Shown in pieces: positions 26,483 to 35,415 of a stretch of DNA of 64,000 nt. A program made the translations under genes and the position numbers. The number at the start of each line of letters is the position of its first letter. Within the stretch, counting starts at the first letter, position 1. The notes under the pieces are model-generated. The model was given only the letters and a program-made list of their open reading frames with translations. It was not told the origin of the DNA and ran no database searches. Origin of the DNA: Halorubellus sp. JP-L1 (GTDB lineage: Archaea > Halobacteriota > Halobacteria > Halobacteriales > Natrialbaceae); assembly GCF_011440375.1 (NCBI RefSeq), contig NZ_JAAOIR010000001.1, positions 620,001 to 684,000 of the forward strand, read 5' to 3'.

Positions 26483-28159
26483 TCATCTCACGACGATGCC
26501 GTCGAGCGCGCCGCGGTAGCGGTCGGCGAGCGTGCCGACGAGGCGGCGTTCGACGGGCGTGAACCCGAACCAGCGGAGTGTGGCGGCGTACGCGGCGACG
26601 CCGACGAGGACGCCGACGGCGATGCCCGCGGCTCCAGGGAGGAGTTCGCGCGCGCCGACGGCGGCGGCTGCGAGCGGGGTGGCGGCGACGAGCGTGTAGC
26701 CGTGCCGGCGCGTGAGCGGCTGGAGCCCTTCGAGGTGGTAGAGGACGACGACCTCGAGGGCGTTGTTGAGCGTGAGCATCAGGACGTACGTCCCGACGAG
26801 GCCGGGGAGACCGAACTCGGCGGTGAGCGGGATGGCGACGACGACGAGCGCGGCGGTGATGGCGGTGTTGACGACGAGGAGCGCGCGCTGGTTGTCCGTC
26901 ATCGCGAGGAGAATGCCGACGCTCCCGGCGGCGCACGCGACGTACTGCGCGACGACGAATCCGGCGAGGAGGTCGGCGTAGGGGACGAACGCGTCGCCGA
27001 ACACCGCCATGACGTCGCGTCGGTAGACGACGACGGGGACCGAGAGGCCGGTGACGCCGACGAGCACCATCCGGCTCGTGACGTGGTAGAGTCGGCTGAG
27101 TGCGCGGGCGTGCCCGGACTCGTTGAGTTCCGCCGCGACGGGCGGGATGAACTGATTGATCGCCATGAGCGGCAGGCGGACGAGCGAGCCGACGAGGACC
27201 CCGACCGCGAACACGCCGCCGGCGAGACCGGTGAGGAACCACGCGATGAGCGGGTAGAACCCGAGGCGCTGGGTGACGGTCGCGAACCCGCCGACGAACA
27301 GCGGGAGCGTGTACGCGACGTACCGGTGCCAGAGCGCGCGGACGTCCGGCCCCCTGAGTCGCGGGCGGATGCCGCGGTCGCGTGCGAGCCACGCCATCGC
27401 GCCGACGCCGACGACGCCGTACGCGGCGACGACGCCGACCGCGACGAGGACGGCGTCGTCGAACACGAGGACGCCGACGCCACCGACCGCGAGTTGCGCG
27501 AGCGGGAAGCCGACGCGCATCGTGAGCGTGAGCGGCCCGACGGCCTCGAGTCCGCGCATCACCTCGCCGACGGCGAACAGCCACGTCATCGCGGGCATCC
27601 CGACGGCGAACACCCGCAACAGCGTCTCGAACTGGCCGGGGCGGCCGACGTCGACGAGGCCGGCGACGGTCGGCGCGGCGACGTAGAGGACGGCACCGAA
27701 GAGGACGGAGACGGCGAGCAGGAGGACGCTCGCGAACGCGATCAGCGCGTCGCGTTCGGCGTCGTCGGCCGCGTTCGGGAGGAACCGACTGAGGCCGCTC
27801 TTGAACCCGAACGCGAGGTGGAGGAGGTACGACTGACTGCGGCGTGCGAGCGCGAACACGCCGTACGCGCTCGCGCCGAGGCCGTTCGTGAGGACGGCCG
27901 TGAACGCGACCGAGAGCCCGCGCTCGGCGAGGATGCCGGGGACGGAGACGGTCGCACCGTGAGCGACGCGTTCGAGCGCGTCCTCGAGGCGCGACTCGAC
28001 GAGCGCGTCCGTCGGCGCCTCGACGTCGCCGTCGCTCACGGTAGCGGCGCGTTCGTCGTCGCCGTCGCTCACGATGGCGGCGCGTTCGTCGTCGCCGTCG
28101 TCGCGGGGGTCGGGGCTGGAGGGCGCTGCGGGCTCGTCGTCGGTCGCGTCCGCGGTCAC
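26483..28159 (-). CDS. oligosaccharide flippase-like (MATE/MVF/PST superfamily) membrane protein
   Basis: 558 residues with about 14 predicted membrane helices. The N-terminal region includes FALARRSQSYLLHLAFGFKSGLSRFLP and VFAVGMPAMTWLFAVGEVMRGL, typical of polysaccharide export proteins that flip lipid-linked sugars. The first 50 residues are an acidic soluble tail with a repeated GDDERAA(I/T)VSDGD unit. No glycosyltransferases adjoin it, so the substrate cannot be guessed. The C-terminus nearly meets the lipoprotein gene that converges on it (13-bp gap). Confidence 0.85.
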   Translation of the reverse strand: MTADATDDEPAAPSSPDPRDDGDDERAAIVSDGDDERAATVSDGDVEAPTDALVESRLEDALERVAHGATVSVPGILAERGLSVAFTAVLTNGLGASAYGVFALARRSQSYLLHLAFGFKSGLSRFLPNAADDAERDALIAFASVLLLAVSVLFGAVLYVAAPTVAGLVDVGRPGQFETLLRVFAVGMPAMTWLFAVGEVMRGLEAVGPLTLTMRVGFPLAQLAVGGVGVLVFDDAVLVAVGVVAAYGVVGVGAMAWLARDRGIRPRLRGPDVRALWHRYVAYTLPLFVGGFATVTQRLGFYPLIAWFLTGLAGGVFAVGVLVGSLVRLPLMAINQFIPPVAAELNESGHARALSRLYHVTSRMVLVGVTGLSVPVVVYRRDVMAVFGDAFVPYADLLAGFVVAQYVACAAGSVGILLAMTDNQRALLVVNTAITAALVVVAIPLTAEFGLPGLVGTYVLMLTLNNALEVVVLYHLEGLQPLTRRHGYTLVAATPLAAAAVGARELLPGAAGIAVGVLVGVAAYAATLRWFGFTPVERRLVGTLADRYRGALDGIVVR

Positions 28160-28287
28160 GCCACCCCCTTCCGTACTCTCCGGAATAAGTCCAGTGATGC
28201 CTAGAGACGGCGTCTCGTGGTAATCGCTAGCGGTCGAGTCGCGGTCGAACGGAAACGGACTTGGTCGCGCCGCGTCGATTCGAGTGC

Positions 28288-28503
28288 ATGGATCGGAACC
28301 GGTTCGTCGTGCTCGCGTTCGTCGCGTTCGGGTGCGTGCTGGCGTCGTTCGTCACCCTTGGGTTCGGTCGGCTCGCGTTCGGGTTCCGGACCGCGCAGTT
28401 GCTCGCGGCGCCGTTTGGCCTGGTCGCGTTCGCGCTCGTGGTGGTGCTTTTCGCGTCGTCGGTGTGGACGACGTTCGTCTCCGGCGTCGAGGACACTGAT
28501 TGA
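28288..28503 (+). CDS. small two-helix membrane protein
   Basis: 71 residues from ATG 28288 (MDRNRFVVLAFVAFG). Two hydrophobic helices, about residues 6-28 and 36-60, with Arg at the inner face. The upstream nine codons are low quality, so the later ATG is chosen. I do not recognise a family. It is divergent from the flippase gene. Confidence 0.62.
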   Translation: MDRNRFVVLAFVAFGCVLASFVTLGFGRLAFGFRTAQLLAAPFGLVAFALVVVLFASSVWTTFVSGVEDTD

Positions 28504-29015
28504 AGAGATTGCGAGGCATTGGCGAGGATACCGACTGAAGTGGCGGCGTGCGCTCGTCGTGGATACTGGCCGGAGTGGTGGCCTGCGTTCGTCGTGGGCC
28601 CCGAGTGGCGGACGACCGCACCATAGATTTCCGTAAGCAATAGGCTTTAGTTAAGCTCGTTCGTTTTGCAAAATGCAGCGAGCGGTCCGCGTCGTGCCCG
28701 ACCACGGGCATGGCCTCGGCGTCGGACGTCCGACCCTCCCCCCCGGGCGGGCGTCCCGTCGAGGACGCCGCAGCGAGCCGACCTCTGGGTCGGGTGCCTG
28801 TCGTCGCGATCACGGCATCGCGACGACTCGTCGACGGCGTCTCGAGCGCGACCGGCCGCTCGACCCGCATCTTCTTCCAATCGAGTGAACTCGCACCTGT
28901 GGGAGACGGCACGCCAGGGCCGTCGCTCCCCACCGAGAGCGGCGACGCCTGGGCGACCCCAACGGCGGGCCGCGCGAAGGAAACGCCTTTTCGCGGGGGT
29001 GGCGAAGGCTCGGGC
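28504..29015. other. 512-bp stretch without a convincing gene
   Basis: It begins with two diverged copies of a roughly 38-bp word (GATACTGNCNGNAGTGGNGGC...CGTTCGTCGTGG) at about 28527-28605, then a TATA-like CTTTAGTTAA near 28644. The remainder has no protein-like frame. It may hold the hisD promoter region, with CCTTTTCGC at about 28986. Confidence 0.45.
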
Positions 29016-30305
29016 ATGGACGTCAACGAGATCGCGGACCTCGGGACCGAGCGACGCGCGGCGCTGTTCGAACGCGACGCCGGCGTCGAGGGCGCCCGGG
29101 ACGCGGTACGGGAGGTGGTCGAGCGCGTGCGCGAAGAGGGCGACGTCGCAGTTCGCGAGTTCACCGAGGAGTTCGACGACGTGACCGTCGGGAACCTCGA
29201 CGTCGGCGACGACGCCGAGCGCGCGTACGAGGACCGCGTGAGCGACGACGTGCGGGACGCGATCGACGCGGCGGTCGCGAACGTCCGCGAGTTCCACGAG
29301 CGCCAGGTCCCCGAGGACTGGCGCGAGGAGTTCTCGCCGGGGCGCGAACTCGGACGACGATTCCGGCCGCTCTCGCGCGTCGGCGTCTACGCACCCGGTG
29401 GCACGGCAGCGTATCCATCGAGCGCCATCATGGGCGTGGTGCCGGCGAAGGTCGCTGGCGTCGACCAGGTCGCAGTCGCGACACCACCCGCCGAGGAGAT
29501 GAATCCAGCGACGCTCGCCGCGGTGCACGCTGCGGGCGCAGACGAAGTGTACAGCATCGGTGGCGCGCAAGCCATCGCGGCGCTCGCGTACGGCACGGAG
29601 AGCGTGCCGCGCGTCCAGAAGGTCGTCGGACCGGGCAGCAAGTGGGTGACGGCGGCGAAGGCCGAAGTCCGTGGGGACGTCGACATCGACTTCCTCGCCG
29701 GCCCGAGCGAGGTGCTCGTGCTCGCCGACGACACCGCCGACCCCGCACTCGTCGCCGCCGAACTCGTCGCGCAGGCCGAGCACGACCCGGACGCGAGCGT
29801 CGTCGCCGTCACCGACGACGCGGACCTCGCGGACGACGTCGTCGACGCCGTCGCAGCCCAGGTCGACGGACGCGACCGCGAGAGCACGATCCGCGACGCG
29901 CTCGCGAACGACGCCTCCGGCGTTCTCCTGGCGCGCTCGATGAGCGAAGCCGTCCTGTTCGCGAACGAGTACGCCGCCGAACACCTCGTCGTGCAGGCCG
30001 ACGACGACGAATCGCTCCTCGACCGCGTCGACAACGCCGGGAGCGTCTTCCTCGGCCCGAACACTCCGGTGGCCGCCGGCGACTACGCCTCCGGCACGAA
30101 CCACGTCCTCCCGACGAACGGCGGCGCGAAGCGCCACGGCGGCCTGAGCGTCGACGCGTTCGTTCGCTCCACGACCGTCCAGCGCCTCGACGACACCGGG
30201 CTCCGCGACCTCGCCGACACCATCACGACGCTCGCCGAAGCCGAAGGCCTCGAAGCGCACGCCGAGAGCGTCCGCAAGCGACTCGACCGCGCCGAGGGCG
30301 ACTGA
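29016..30305 (+). CDS. hisD: histidinol dehydrogenase
   Basis: 429 residues from ATG 29016 (MDVNEIADLG). It oxidises L-histidinol to L-histidine with two NAD in the last steps of histidine biosynthesis. The family signature is GGAQAIAALAYGTESV followed by the NAD-region motif VVGPGSKWVTAAK. FLAGPSEVLVLAD, AQAEHDPDA (zinc and catalytic residues) and the C-terminal TNGGAKRHGGLSVDAF complete the site. No other his genes are next to it, as is usual in haloarchaea. Confidence 0.95.
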   Translation: MDVNEIADLGTERRAALFERDAGVEGARDAVREVVERVREEGDVAVREFTEEFDDVTVGNLDVGDDAERAYEDRVSDDVRDAIDAAVANVREFHERQVPEDWREEFSPGRELGRRFRPLSRVGVYAPGGTAAYPSSAIMGVVPAKVAGVDQVAVATPPAEEMNPATLAAVHAAGADEVYSIGGAQAIAALAYGTESVPRVQKVVGPGSKWVTAAKAEVRGDVDIDFLAGPSEVLVLADDTADPALVAAELVAQAEHDPDASVVAVTDDADLADDVVDAVAAQVDGRDRESTIRDALANDASGVLLARSMSEAVLFANEYAAEHLVVQADDDESLLDRVDNAGSVFLGPNTPVAAGDYASGTNHVLPTNGGAKRHGGLSVDAFVRSTTVQRLDDTGLRDLADTITTLAEAEGLEAHAESVRKRLDRAEGD

Positions 30306-30690
30306 CGCCGCGACCACCACCCCGTTCGGCGCGCGGTGACGCAGCGCGCGAGTGACGACGAGCGCGGCTGCGTCGATACCGTGCGAGGGATGAGTCCGGC
30401 GGCGACCGACTGGAGCCGCCGGACGAATCGGCTGGGGAGGACGAGGGCTGGTCGCAGGGCGGTCGCGGTGGCTGAGCGGTCGCGGTGCCGTCGCGGTGGC
30501 TGAGCCGTCACGGTAGTGCCGATGTCCCGTGTCCGGCGGCTCCGCCGCCGGTTCACCGCGAGCGCCCAGCGGGCGCGAGCGGCCTTTTTTTCATCAACGT
30601 TTTTTCAAGGAGTGGTGGCCCGAAGGGCCACCCGACGCAGAAAAAAGGTTGTACGCCAGCCTTAACTCGCTCCCCGTCCGTTGTACGACC
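30306..30690. other. intergenic region with tandem and palindromic DNA
   Basis: After hisD, 30455-30520 repeats GGTCGCGGTGGCTGAGC-type words. A run of perfect hairpins with a T-tract and an A-tract then fills 30533-30648, described separately. No gene is supported. Confidence 0.5.
30533..30648 (+). terminator. three consecutive hairpins with T7 tract and matching A6 tract
   Basis: Hairpin 1 at 30533-30551 (CCGGCGGC, TCC loop, GCCGCCGG). Hairpin 2 at 30562-30576 (GCGCCC, AGC, GGGCGC), followed closely by CCTTTTTTT (30583-30591). A second T6 (about 30600-30605) follows, then hairpin 3 at 30614-30632 (GGTGGCCC, GAA, GGGCCACC) and AAAAAAGG at 30641-30648. The CCTTTTTTT and AAAAAAGG ends are inverted relative to one another. 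Termination of hisD is the simplest reading. Confidence 0.6.
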
Positions 30691-31056
30691 ATGAGTACGG
30701 AAAGCGCGTCTGCCGAACCGGGTGGCAGTCTCACCGTGAGCGAGGAGGCCGCCGAGGAGGCGCTCTCGCTCATCGAGAGCGAGGGCATGGACGTCGAGGA
30801 GTCCGGACTTCGCCTGTTCGTCAAACAGGGCGGGTGCGCGGGCCTGTCCTACGGGATGCGGTTCGAGCACGAGCCCGCCGACGAGGACTCGGTGTTCGAC
30901 CACCACGGCCTCCGGGTGTTCGTCGACCCCGCGAGTCTGGACTACGTCGAGGGCAGCCACCTCGCGTACGAAGGCGGCCTCCAGGGCGAGGGGTTCCACG
31001 TCGAGAACCCCAACGTCGTCAGCGAGTGCGGCTGCGGCGAATCGTTCCGGACCTGA
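30691..31056 (+). CDS. HesB/IscA-family iron-sulfur cluster assembly protein
   Basis: 121 residues from ATG 30691. The A-type carrier fold shows LTVSEEAAEEALSLIESEG, LRLFVKQGGCAGLSYGMRF with the first Cys, and the C-terminal SECGCGESF with the Cys-x-Cys pair. These three Cys bind iron or a [2Fe-2S]/[4Fe-4S] cluster for transfer to apoproteins. It stands alone; no scaffold or desulfurase gene is near. Confidence 0.93.
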   Translation: MSTESASAEPGGSLTVSEEAAEEALSLIESEGMDVEESGLRLFVKQGGCAGLSYGMRFEHEPADEDSVFDHHGLRVFVDPASLDYVEGSHLAYEGGLQGEGFHVENPNVVSECGCGESFRT

Positions 31057-31095
31057 TCGCTCGCCGACTGCGGCTCTTACTCGCGTGCTCGCTTC

Positions 31096-31581
31096 TCACT
31101 CTTCGCCGTCCCAGTAGTCGACGGCGTCGTCGGTCCTGAAGTAGCCGTGGACGCTGCGGTCCGCGCGGCTGCCGGGCGGCGACCCGGCGAACACGCCGAC
31201 TTTCTCGCTGTCGGGGTACTCGATGATCTCGGGTTCGTCCATCGTCGACACCATCAGGTACCGGAGCGGGTCGTCGCCGTCGTTGACGACGCGGTGCGCG
31301 CCCTCGGGCGCTGCGGGGCAATGGACGTACGATCCAGCGGAGACGCGGTACTCGTCGTCGCCGAGTCGAACGAGGCCGTCGCCGTCGAGGACGTAGATCG
31401 CTTCGGCGTTCGCGGTGTGGTAGTGGTACGGCCACGAGCGCTTCCCTGGCGGGAGCTCGTAGAGGCTACAGCCGAGGTCGTCGCCGGCGCCGGCGGCGTC
31501 CGCGAGGCGCTTCCGTCGGAACGCCGCGTCGCCGCGCTCTAACTCCTCCCACTCGAGGTCGCTCTCGTCGACTGGCTCCAT
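31096..31581 (-). CDS. cupin-domain protein
   Basis: 161 residues from ATG 31581 (MEPVDESDLEW). The cupin metal motif is seen in SWPYHYHTANAEAIYVLDGDG (His, His, Glu) and the second motif in GSYVHCPAAPEGAHRVVN (His). A C-terminal extension ends HGYFRTDDAVDYWDGEE, found in sugar or oxalate-type single cupins. A role in sensing or modifying a small ligand is inferred. It converges on the IscA-like gene with a 39-bp gap. Confidence 0.85.
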   Translation of the reverse strand: MEPVDESDLEWEELERGDAAFRRKRLADAAGAGDDLGCSLYELPPGKRSWPYHYHTANAEAIYVLDGDGLVRLGDDEYRVSAGSYVHCPAAPEGAHRVVNDGDDPLRYLMVSTMDEPEIIEYPDSEKVGVFAGSPPGSRADRSVHGYFRTDDAVDYWDGEE

Positions 31582-31667
31582 GCGCGGGCGGTTCGCGGAG
31601 ATTCGCGAAAGAAGTTCGGGTCCGCCGGTCGACACCGCGCCGGAGCGGTCCGCGGCGGCCCGCGCCG

Positions 31668-31907
31668 TCACCGCCCGCGCGGCCCGTCGCCGGGCCGTCG
31701 CGACGAGTCGCCGTCGGACCCGTCTCGTGCGTAGTAGATGATTCTGATCGCGGCGAGGCCGGTCCCGACCGCGACGAGGCGCGCGACCAGATCGGACGCA
31801 CCGGTCGCGAAGTCAGTGGCCAGGTGCGGGACGTACCAGACGACCATCGCACCCTGGAGGACGAGTGCCGCGAGCAGGACGTCGCTGCGATTGGGGACTC
31901 CGGACAC
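31668..31907 (-). CDS. small membrane protein
   Basis: 79 residues from the GTG at 31907 (VSGVPNRSDVLLAALVL). A longer start at 31976 would overlap the dodecin gene by 26 bp and adds a basic, non-hydrophobic stretch. Two hydrophobic helices: about residues 9-26 and 42-59. The tail DGSDGDSSRRPGDGPRGR is polar. Family unknown. Confidence 0.5.
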   Translation of the reverse strand: MSGVPNRSDVLLAALVLQGAMVVWYVPHLATDFATGASDLVARLVAVGTGLAAIRIIYYARDGSDGDSSRRPGDGPRGR

Positions 31908-31950
31908 GGCTCTCGATTCCGTGTGGACCGAGAAGAGTCTTCGGTGGCGG

Positions 31951-32151
31951 TCAGCCCTCGAGTTCGAACGCCACAACGACCTCGGCCTGGTACTCTCGGT
32001 TCTCGACGCTCGCGACCTCGACGCCGAGTTCCTCGACCTCGATCCAGTGGACGTTGTCGAGGGTGTCCTGTGCGCGCTCGATCGCGTCGTCGGCCGCGGC
32101 GTCGAAGCTCTCCGGGCTGGTGCCGATCAGGGTGATCTTCTTGAATACCAT
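31951..32151 (-). CDS. dodecin (flavin-binding dodecamer)
   Basis: 66 residues of one beta-alpha-beta-beta unit. [31 protein letters not shown] is followed by [10 protein letters not shown], with the Trp that stacks on the isoalloxazine ring in haloarchaeal dodecin. The tail [13 protein letters not shown] is also typical. Dodecins store riboflavin or lumichrome and quench its photochemistry. It lies in a minus-strand run of membrane-protein genes, without obvious functional links. Confidence 0.93.
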   Translation of the reverse strand: MVFKKITLIGTSPESFDAAADDAIERAQDTLDNVHWIEVEELGVEVASVENREYQAEVVVAFELEG

Positions 32152-32199
32152 CGCGTTCTGGTGGTCGACCGCGGCCGACGTAAGCCTAGGGGCGTGGTA

Positions 32200-32865
32200 T
32201 CATGCCTCGCGAGAATTGGTGGCGAGGCGCTCGCGGAGCGCGCCGACGACGTCCGTGAGGTAGAGGTGGCCCCAGAGCGCGACGAGCAGGCCACCGACGG
32301 TATTCCACACGAGGTCGCCGAGGGTGTCCTCGACGCTGTACTGCGTGAGGACGGTGTCGACGCCGACCACGCCCGTCGCGAGCGTGATCGCGTACTCGAG
32401 GACCTCCCAGGCGACGCCGAACGCCATCGTGAACGCCAGCACGTACGCGAACGTCACCTTCCGCGGGAGCGAGATCGACTCCGAGTGCTCGTCGAACGCG
32501 CGCACCGTCGCGTACGCGACCGCGGCGACCACGCTCGCCGACAGCGCGTGCGTGACGTCGTCCCACACCGGTAGCGTGCGGTAGAACGAACTCTCCATCC
32601 CGGGGAGCCCGACCGTCCCGAGGGCGTGCAGGAACGCCGCGGTCGTGATCCAGAGCGTGAGCGCGGCGTCCATCGGCACCTCGTAGTCGCGCTCGACGAT
32701 CGCGGGCAGCTGCACGACGAGGAGGCCGACCGCGCAGTTCACGACGATTCCCGGATTCAGCTCGTACACGCCGACGAACAGCAGGCCGACGAGCGCGAGC
32801 TCCATCAGGCGCGTGACCTTGACCTGCGTGCGTTCGGAGATCCCGAAGCGGTCGCGGATCCTCAT
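32200..32865 (-). CDS. YjdF/DUF2238-like membrane protein
   Basis: 221 residues with six or seven membrane helices. The pattern PVWDDVTHALSASVVAA, AFGVAWEVLEYAI, DTLGDLVWNTVGGLLVALWG (Asp/His, Glu, Asp-Thr...Asp...Asn-Gly) matches the YjdF family, whose function is unsettled. The start codon overlaps the stop of the upstream gene (ATGA), so they are co-translated. Glu/Asp within the membrane hint at a transport or enzymatic role. Confidence 0.78.
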   Translation of the reverse strand: MRIRDRFGISERTQVKVTRLMELALVGLLFVGVYELNPGIVVNCAVGLLVVQLPAIVERDYEVPMDAALTLWITTAAFLHALGTVGLPGMESSFYRTLPVWDDVTHALSASVVAAVAYATVRAFDEHSESISLPRKVTFAYVLAFTMAFGVAWEVLEYAITLATGVVGVDTVLTQYSVEDTLGDLVWNTVGGLLVALWGHLYLTDVVGALRERLATNSREA

Positions 32866-33470
32866 CGCCGACTCACCTCCGGCGGGAGACGGTCGAGGTT
32901 CGCGGTCCGCCTGACGTAGAACTCGAAGACGAACGCGGCGAGGACGCCCGCGAGGATCGAGTACACGAACTCGATCATGAGCGCCTCGTTCGACGCGACG
33001 AACGTCGGCCCGAATATCGCCCAGCGCACGACCGCCCACGCGCCGGCGGCCGCCATCGTGAACACGACGACCGAGAGGATGGCGAACCCGAGCGTCATCC
33101 GGACCGCGGTGAACACGTGGAGTTCGACGGCGACGACGAGCGCGACCGCGGCGACCGCGAGGTACGTCGCGAGCGCCTCCGTGATCGGAACCGTCGCGAA
33201 CAGCCGGCCGAGCACCGGGAGCGCCGCCAGGACGAGGACCTCCCACGGCAGCATGATGCGCGGATTCCGGTACGCGACCGCGGGCAGAACGGCGAGTCCG
33301 GCGACGACGACCGCGAACAGCGCCGACGTGAGGTCCGCGAGCGCGAGCTCGGTCGCGGCGCTCGCCACGACCGCCCCGATCACGAGCCACGCGAGGACCG
33401 CGTTCACGCGATGATCCTCGAACAGCCCGGCGAGGTCGTCGTCGAAACCGCCAGCGGCGTCGTCACTCAT
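32862..33470 (-). CDS. multi-pass membrane protein coupled to the YjdF-like gene
   Basis: 202 residues from ATG 33470 (MSDDAAGGFDDD). About six membrane helices run from residue 25. The segments VNAVLAWLVIGAVVASAATE, TLGFAILSVVVFTMAAAGAW and LAGVLAAFVFEFYVRRTANL are visible. The stop overlaps the next start by four bases, so the two proteins probably form a unit. Family not recognised. Confidence 0.72.
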   Translation of the reverse strand: MSDDAAGGFDDDLAGLFEDHRVNAVLAWLVIGAVVASAATELALADLTSALFAVVVAGLAVLPAVAYRNPRIMLPWEVLVLAALPVLGRLFATVPITEALATYLAVAAVALVVAVELHVFTAVRMTLGFAILSVVVFTMAAAGAWAVVRWAIFGPTFVASNEALMIEFVYSILAGVLAAFVFEFYVRRTANLDRLPPEVSRR

Positions 33471-33527
33471 GGACGCCCCTTGCTGGCCACCACTCAAAAA
33501 GGTACGTTCACGGTCGTCGACGGGTCG

Positions 33528-34592
33528 CTACTTTCGGTCCAGGCGCTGGAGGCCGTGCCAGATCGCCTCGATCATCCGCGACTCTCCGTCGGCCGCGCCA
33601 TCGCCGTCGGCGTCAGCATCGGCATCGCTGTCGGCATCGGCGTCCTCGGCGGCGTCGCGCCAGCCGCGAGCGAGCGCGTCCTCGATCACTGCCAAATCGT
33701 GGTTCTCGAAGTTGTTCATGCCGCGGAACGCCTCGAGCGCCTCGCGCTCGGCGTCACCGAACCCCTCGTCGGCGATGGGTTCGGGGTCGTCGTCGTAGAA
33801 CCCGAGGTCGGCGAGGGTCGCGGCGACCTCGCGGCCGACCTCGCCGTCGAGTTCGCGGACGTCGTCGGGTTCCTCGCGCGAGAGGAGCGTGATGTCGTAG
33901 ATCCTGAACACGCGCTCGAGTTCGTCGATCGGGTGCTCGTGGTCGTCGACGCGCACGTCGATCCAGCGGTCGTTCTTCCCGTCGTACCCGCCGTCGGGCT
34001 TCGCGACGTACATCGCGGCGGACTGCTCGCCCCGCGAGTCGCCGCCGGCGTCGTTCCCGGCGTGCAGCGCCGCGAGCAGCTTCTCGGGGAGGCCGGCGTC
34101 GGTCGACTCGAACGCGTCGGCCATCGCGGGCAGCGTCTCGTCGTTCTCGAGGATGTTCCCCTGAACGGTGTACCCCTCGCCCTGGACGTCGCCGGCGACG
34201 TCGAAGCACTCGTCGCCCGTGAACGCCGCGACGGAGCCGTCCTGGCCGACGACGCCGACCTGGCGGTCCTCGGCCGCGTCGTCCGCCTCGGTGAGTTCGT
34301 CGACGACCGACTCGGCGTCGTGGCCGTCCCGGAGCAACTCCAGGCCGTCCGGGCCGTACGCGACGTTCGCGAACGACTGCGTCGCGACCGCGCCGGCGTC
34401 CGCGCTCGCGAACGGGACGACGCTCCCGACGCTCACGAACTTCGACTGGACGGCGACGCCGACCGCGTCCGTCTCCGGGTCGCGAGCGACGATCGAGAAC
34501 GTCGAGGGCCTCGGCTGCTCCAGGTCGTCGCTGTCTCGCGGTCGGGCCCTCGACTGCTCCAGGTCGTCGCTCCCCATGTGCTTCCGTGACAT
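33528..34592 (-). CDS. DUF1028 (Ntn-hydrolase-like) family protein
   Basis: 354 residues from ATG 34592, which lies about 27 bases from a TATA-like GCTTTTG; ATG 34577 is an alternative. The core begins STFSIVARDPETDAVGVAVQSK, with the Ser/Thr at the usual processing site, then QSFANVAYGPDGLELL, VVGQDGSVAAFTGDECFD, GYTVQGNILEND and EQSAAMYVAKPDGGYDGKND. All are DUF1028 hallmarks; the activity is unknown. Odd features: an internal duplication at the N-terminus (SDDLEQ twice, 36-bp repeat) and an Asp/Ala-rich insert ahead of the C-terminal MIEAIWHGLQRL. Confidence 0.85.
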   Translation of the reverse strand: MSRKHMGSDDLEQSRARPRDSDDLEQPRPSTFSIVARDPETDAVGVAVQSKFVSVGSVVPFASADAGAVATQSFANVAYGPDGLELLRDGHDAESVVDELTEADDAAEDRQVGVVGQDGSVAAFTGDECFDVAGDVQGEGYTVQGNILENDETLPAMADAFESTDAGLPEKLLAALHAGNDAGGDSRGEQSAAMYVAKPDGGYDGKNDRWIDVRVDDHEHPIDELERVFRIYDITLLSREEPDDVRELDGEVGREVAATLADLGFYDDDPEPIADEGFGDAEREALEAFRGMNNFENHDLAVIEDALARGWRDAAEDADADSDADADADGDGAADGESRMIEAIWHGLQRLDRK

Positions 34593-34719
34593 ACGCGACG
34601 GCACGCGGCAGTCCGGCAAAAGCCCTGTCGTCCCGGAAGCTAATCGCGGATCGGTCGATAGGCCGGGAGTGGCGGTCTTCGGGCGGGCGCGGACGTGGTC
34701 GCTGCCGCGCCCGGAGTCC

Positions 34720-35299
34720 TCAGTCGTCCGCGGGTAGCACCCCCATGTGGTCGTCGTCGGTCGACTCGGTCGCGTCCGCGGAGTCGGTCGACTCGGTCGC
34801 GTTCGACGACTCGGGCGCGTCTTCCGACTCGGGCGTTCCGCTCGCGTCGTCGCCGGTCTTCTCGACGGTGAGCGGTTGTCGCGAGGCGAGTTCGCAGTCG
34901 AACGAGGGATGTTCGGCGTAGTGCCAGACGAGCATGTGTCGACGCCCGCCCGTGAGTCCGCTCCGGCCGACGTCCTCGGCCGTGAACGACTCGGGGAGGC
35001 GGTCGTAGCGGCGCTCGCAGGCCTCGAAGGATTCGAACACCTTCTCGTGGCCCGCGGAGTCCGCGCCGCGGCGCGCGACCACGTACTTGCCGTCCTCGCG
35101 GTGCGTGCCCGTCGTGTGGACGTACTCGGTGGTGCGCGTGAGAGCGTTCGACAACGCGTCGCGTAACTGTGCTGCTTCGTCGCGGCTCAGGTCGTGCGTT
35201 TCGTCGCCGACGCACAGGGACAGGTCGTGGTCGTCGGCTACGACGGTCGGCTTACCGTCGGAGAATTTCTCGACCAGGAGCCTGGGAACTCCGTGTCAT
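34720..35299 (-). CDS. haloarchaeal protein (DUF7528-like), 5' end probably frameshifted
   Basis: The frame that ends at 34720 stays open and protein-like back to about 35290 (VPRLLVEKFSDGKPTVVADD, then SLCVGDETHDLSRDEAAQLR) but has no ATG or GTG there; a TGA precedes it. The only ATG, at 35299, is one frame away (MTRSSQAPG), and removing one base from its fourth codon would join it to the open frame. TTG at 35154 is the first ordinary start and would discard about 45 conserved-looking residues. Downstream are HTTGTHREDGKYVVARRGADS, GGRRHMLVW and a Ser/Thr/Glu-rich tail. Either a one-base shift or an unusual start. Confidence 0.6.
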
Positions 35300-35415
35300 T
35301 GCGTCCGTACGAGCGAGACCGAGGGACAAAAAGCCTGGTGGTCGTGCAGGTTTCGCCGGTCGTCGCGACCCCCGCCCGTTTCTCGCGCACCGGGCGTCGC
35401 GGTTCCCGGGATGCT

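Noticed and set aside
28673-28888. 71-codon frame upstream of hisD
   Set aside because: Arg/Gly-rich with no domain, and it disagrees with the local codon pattern.
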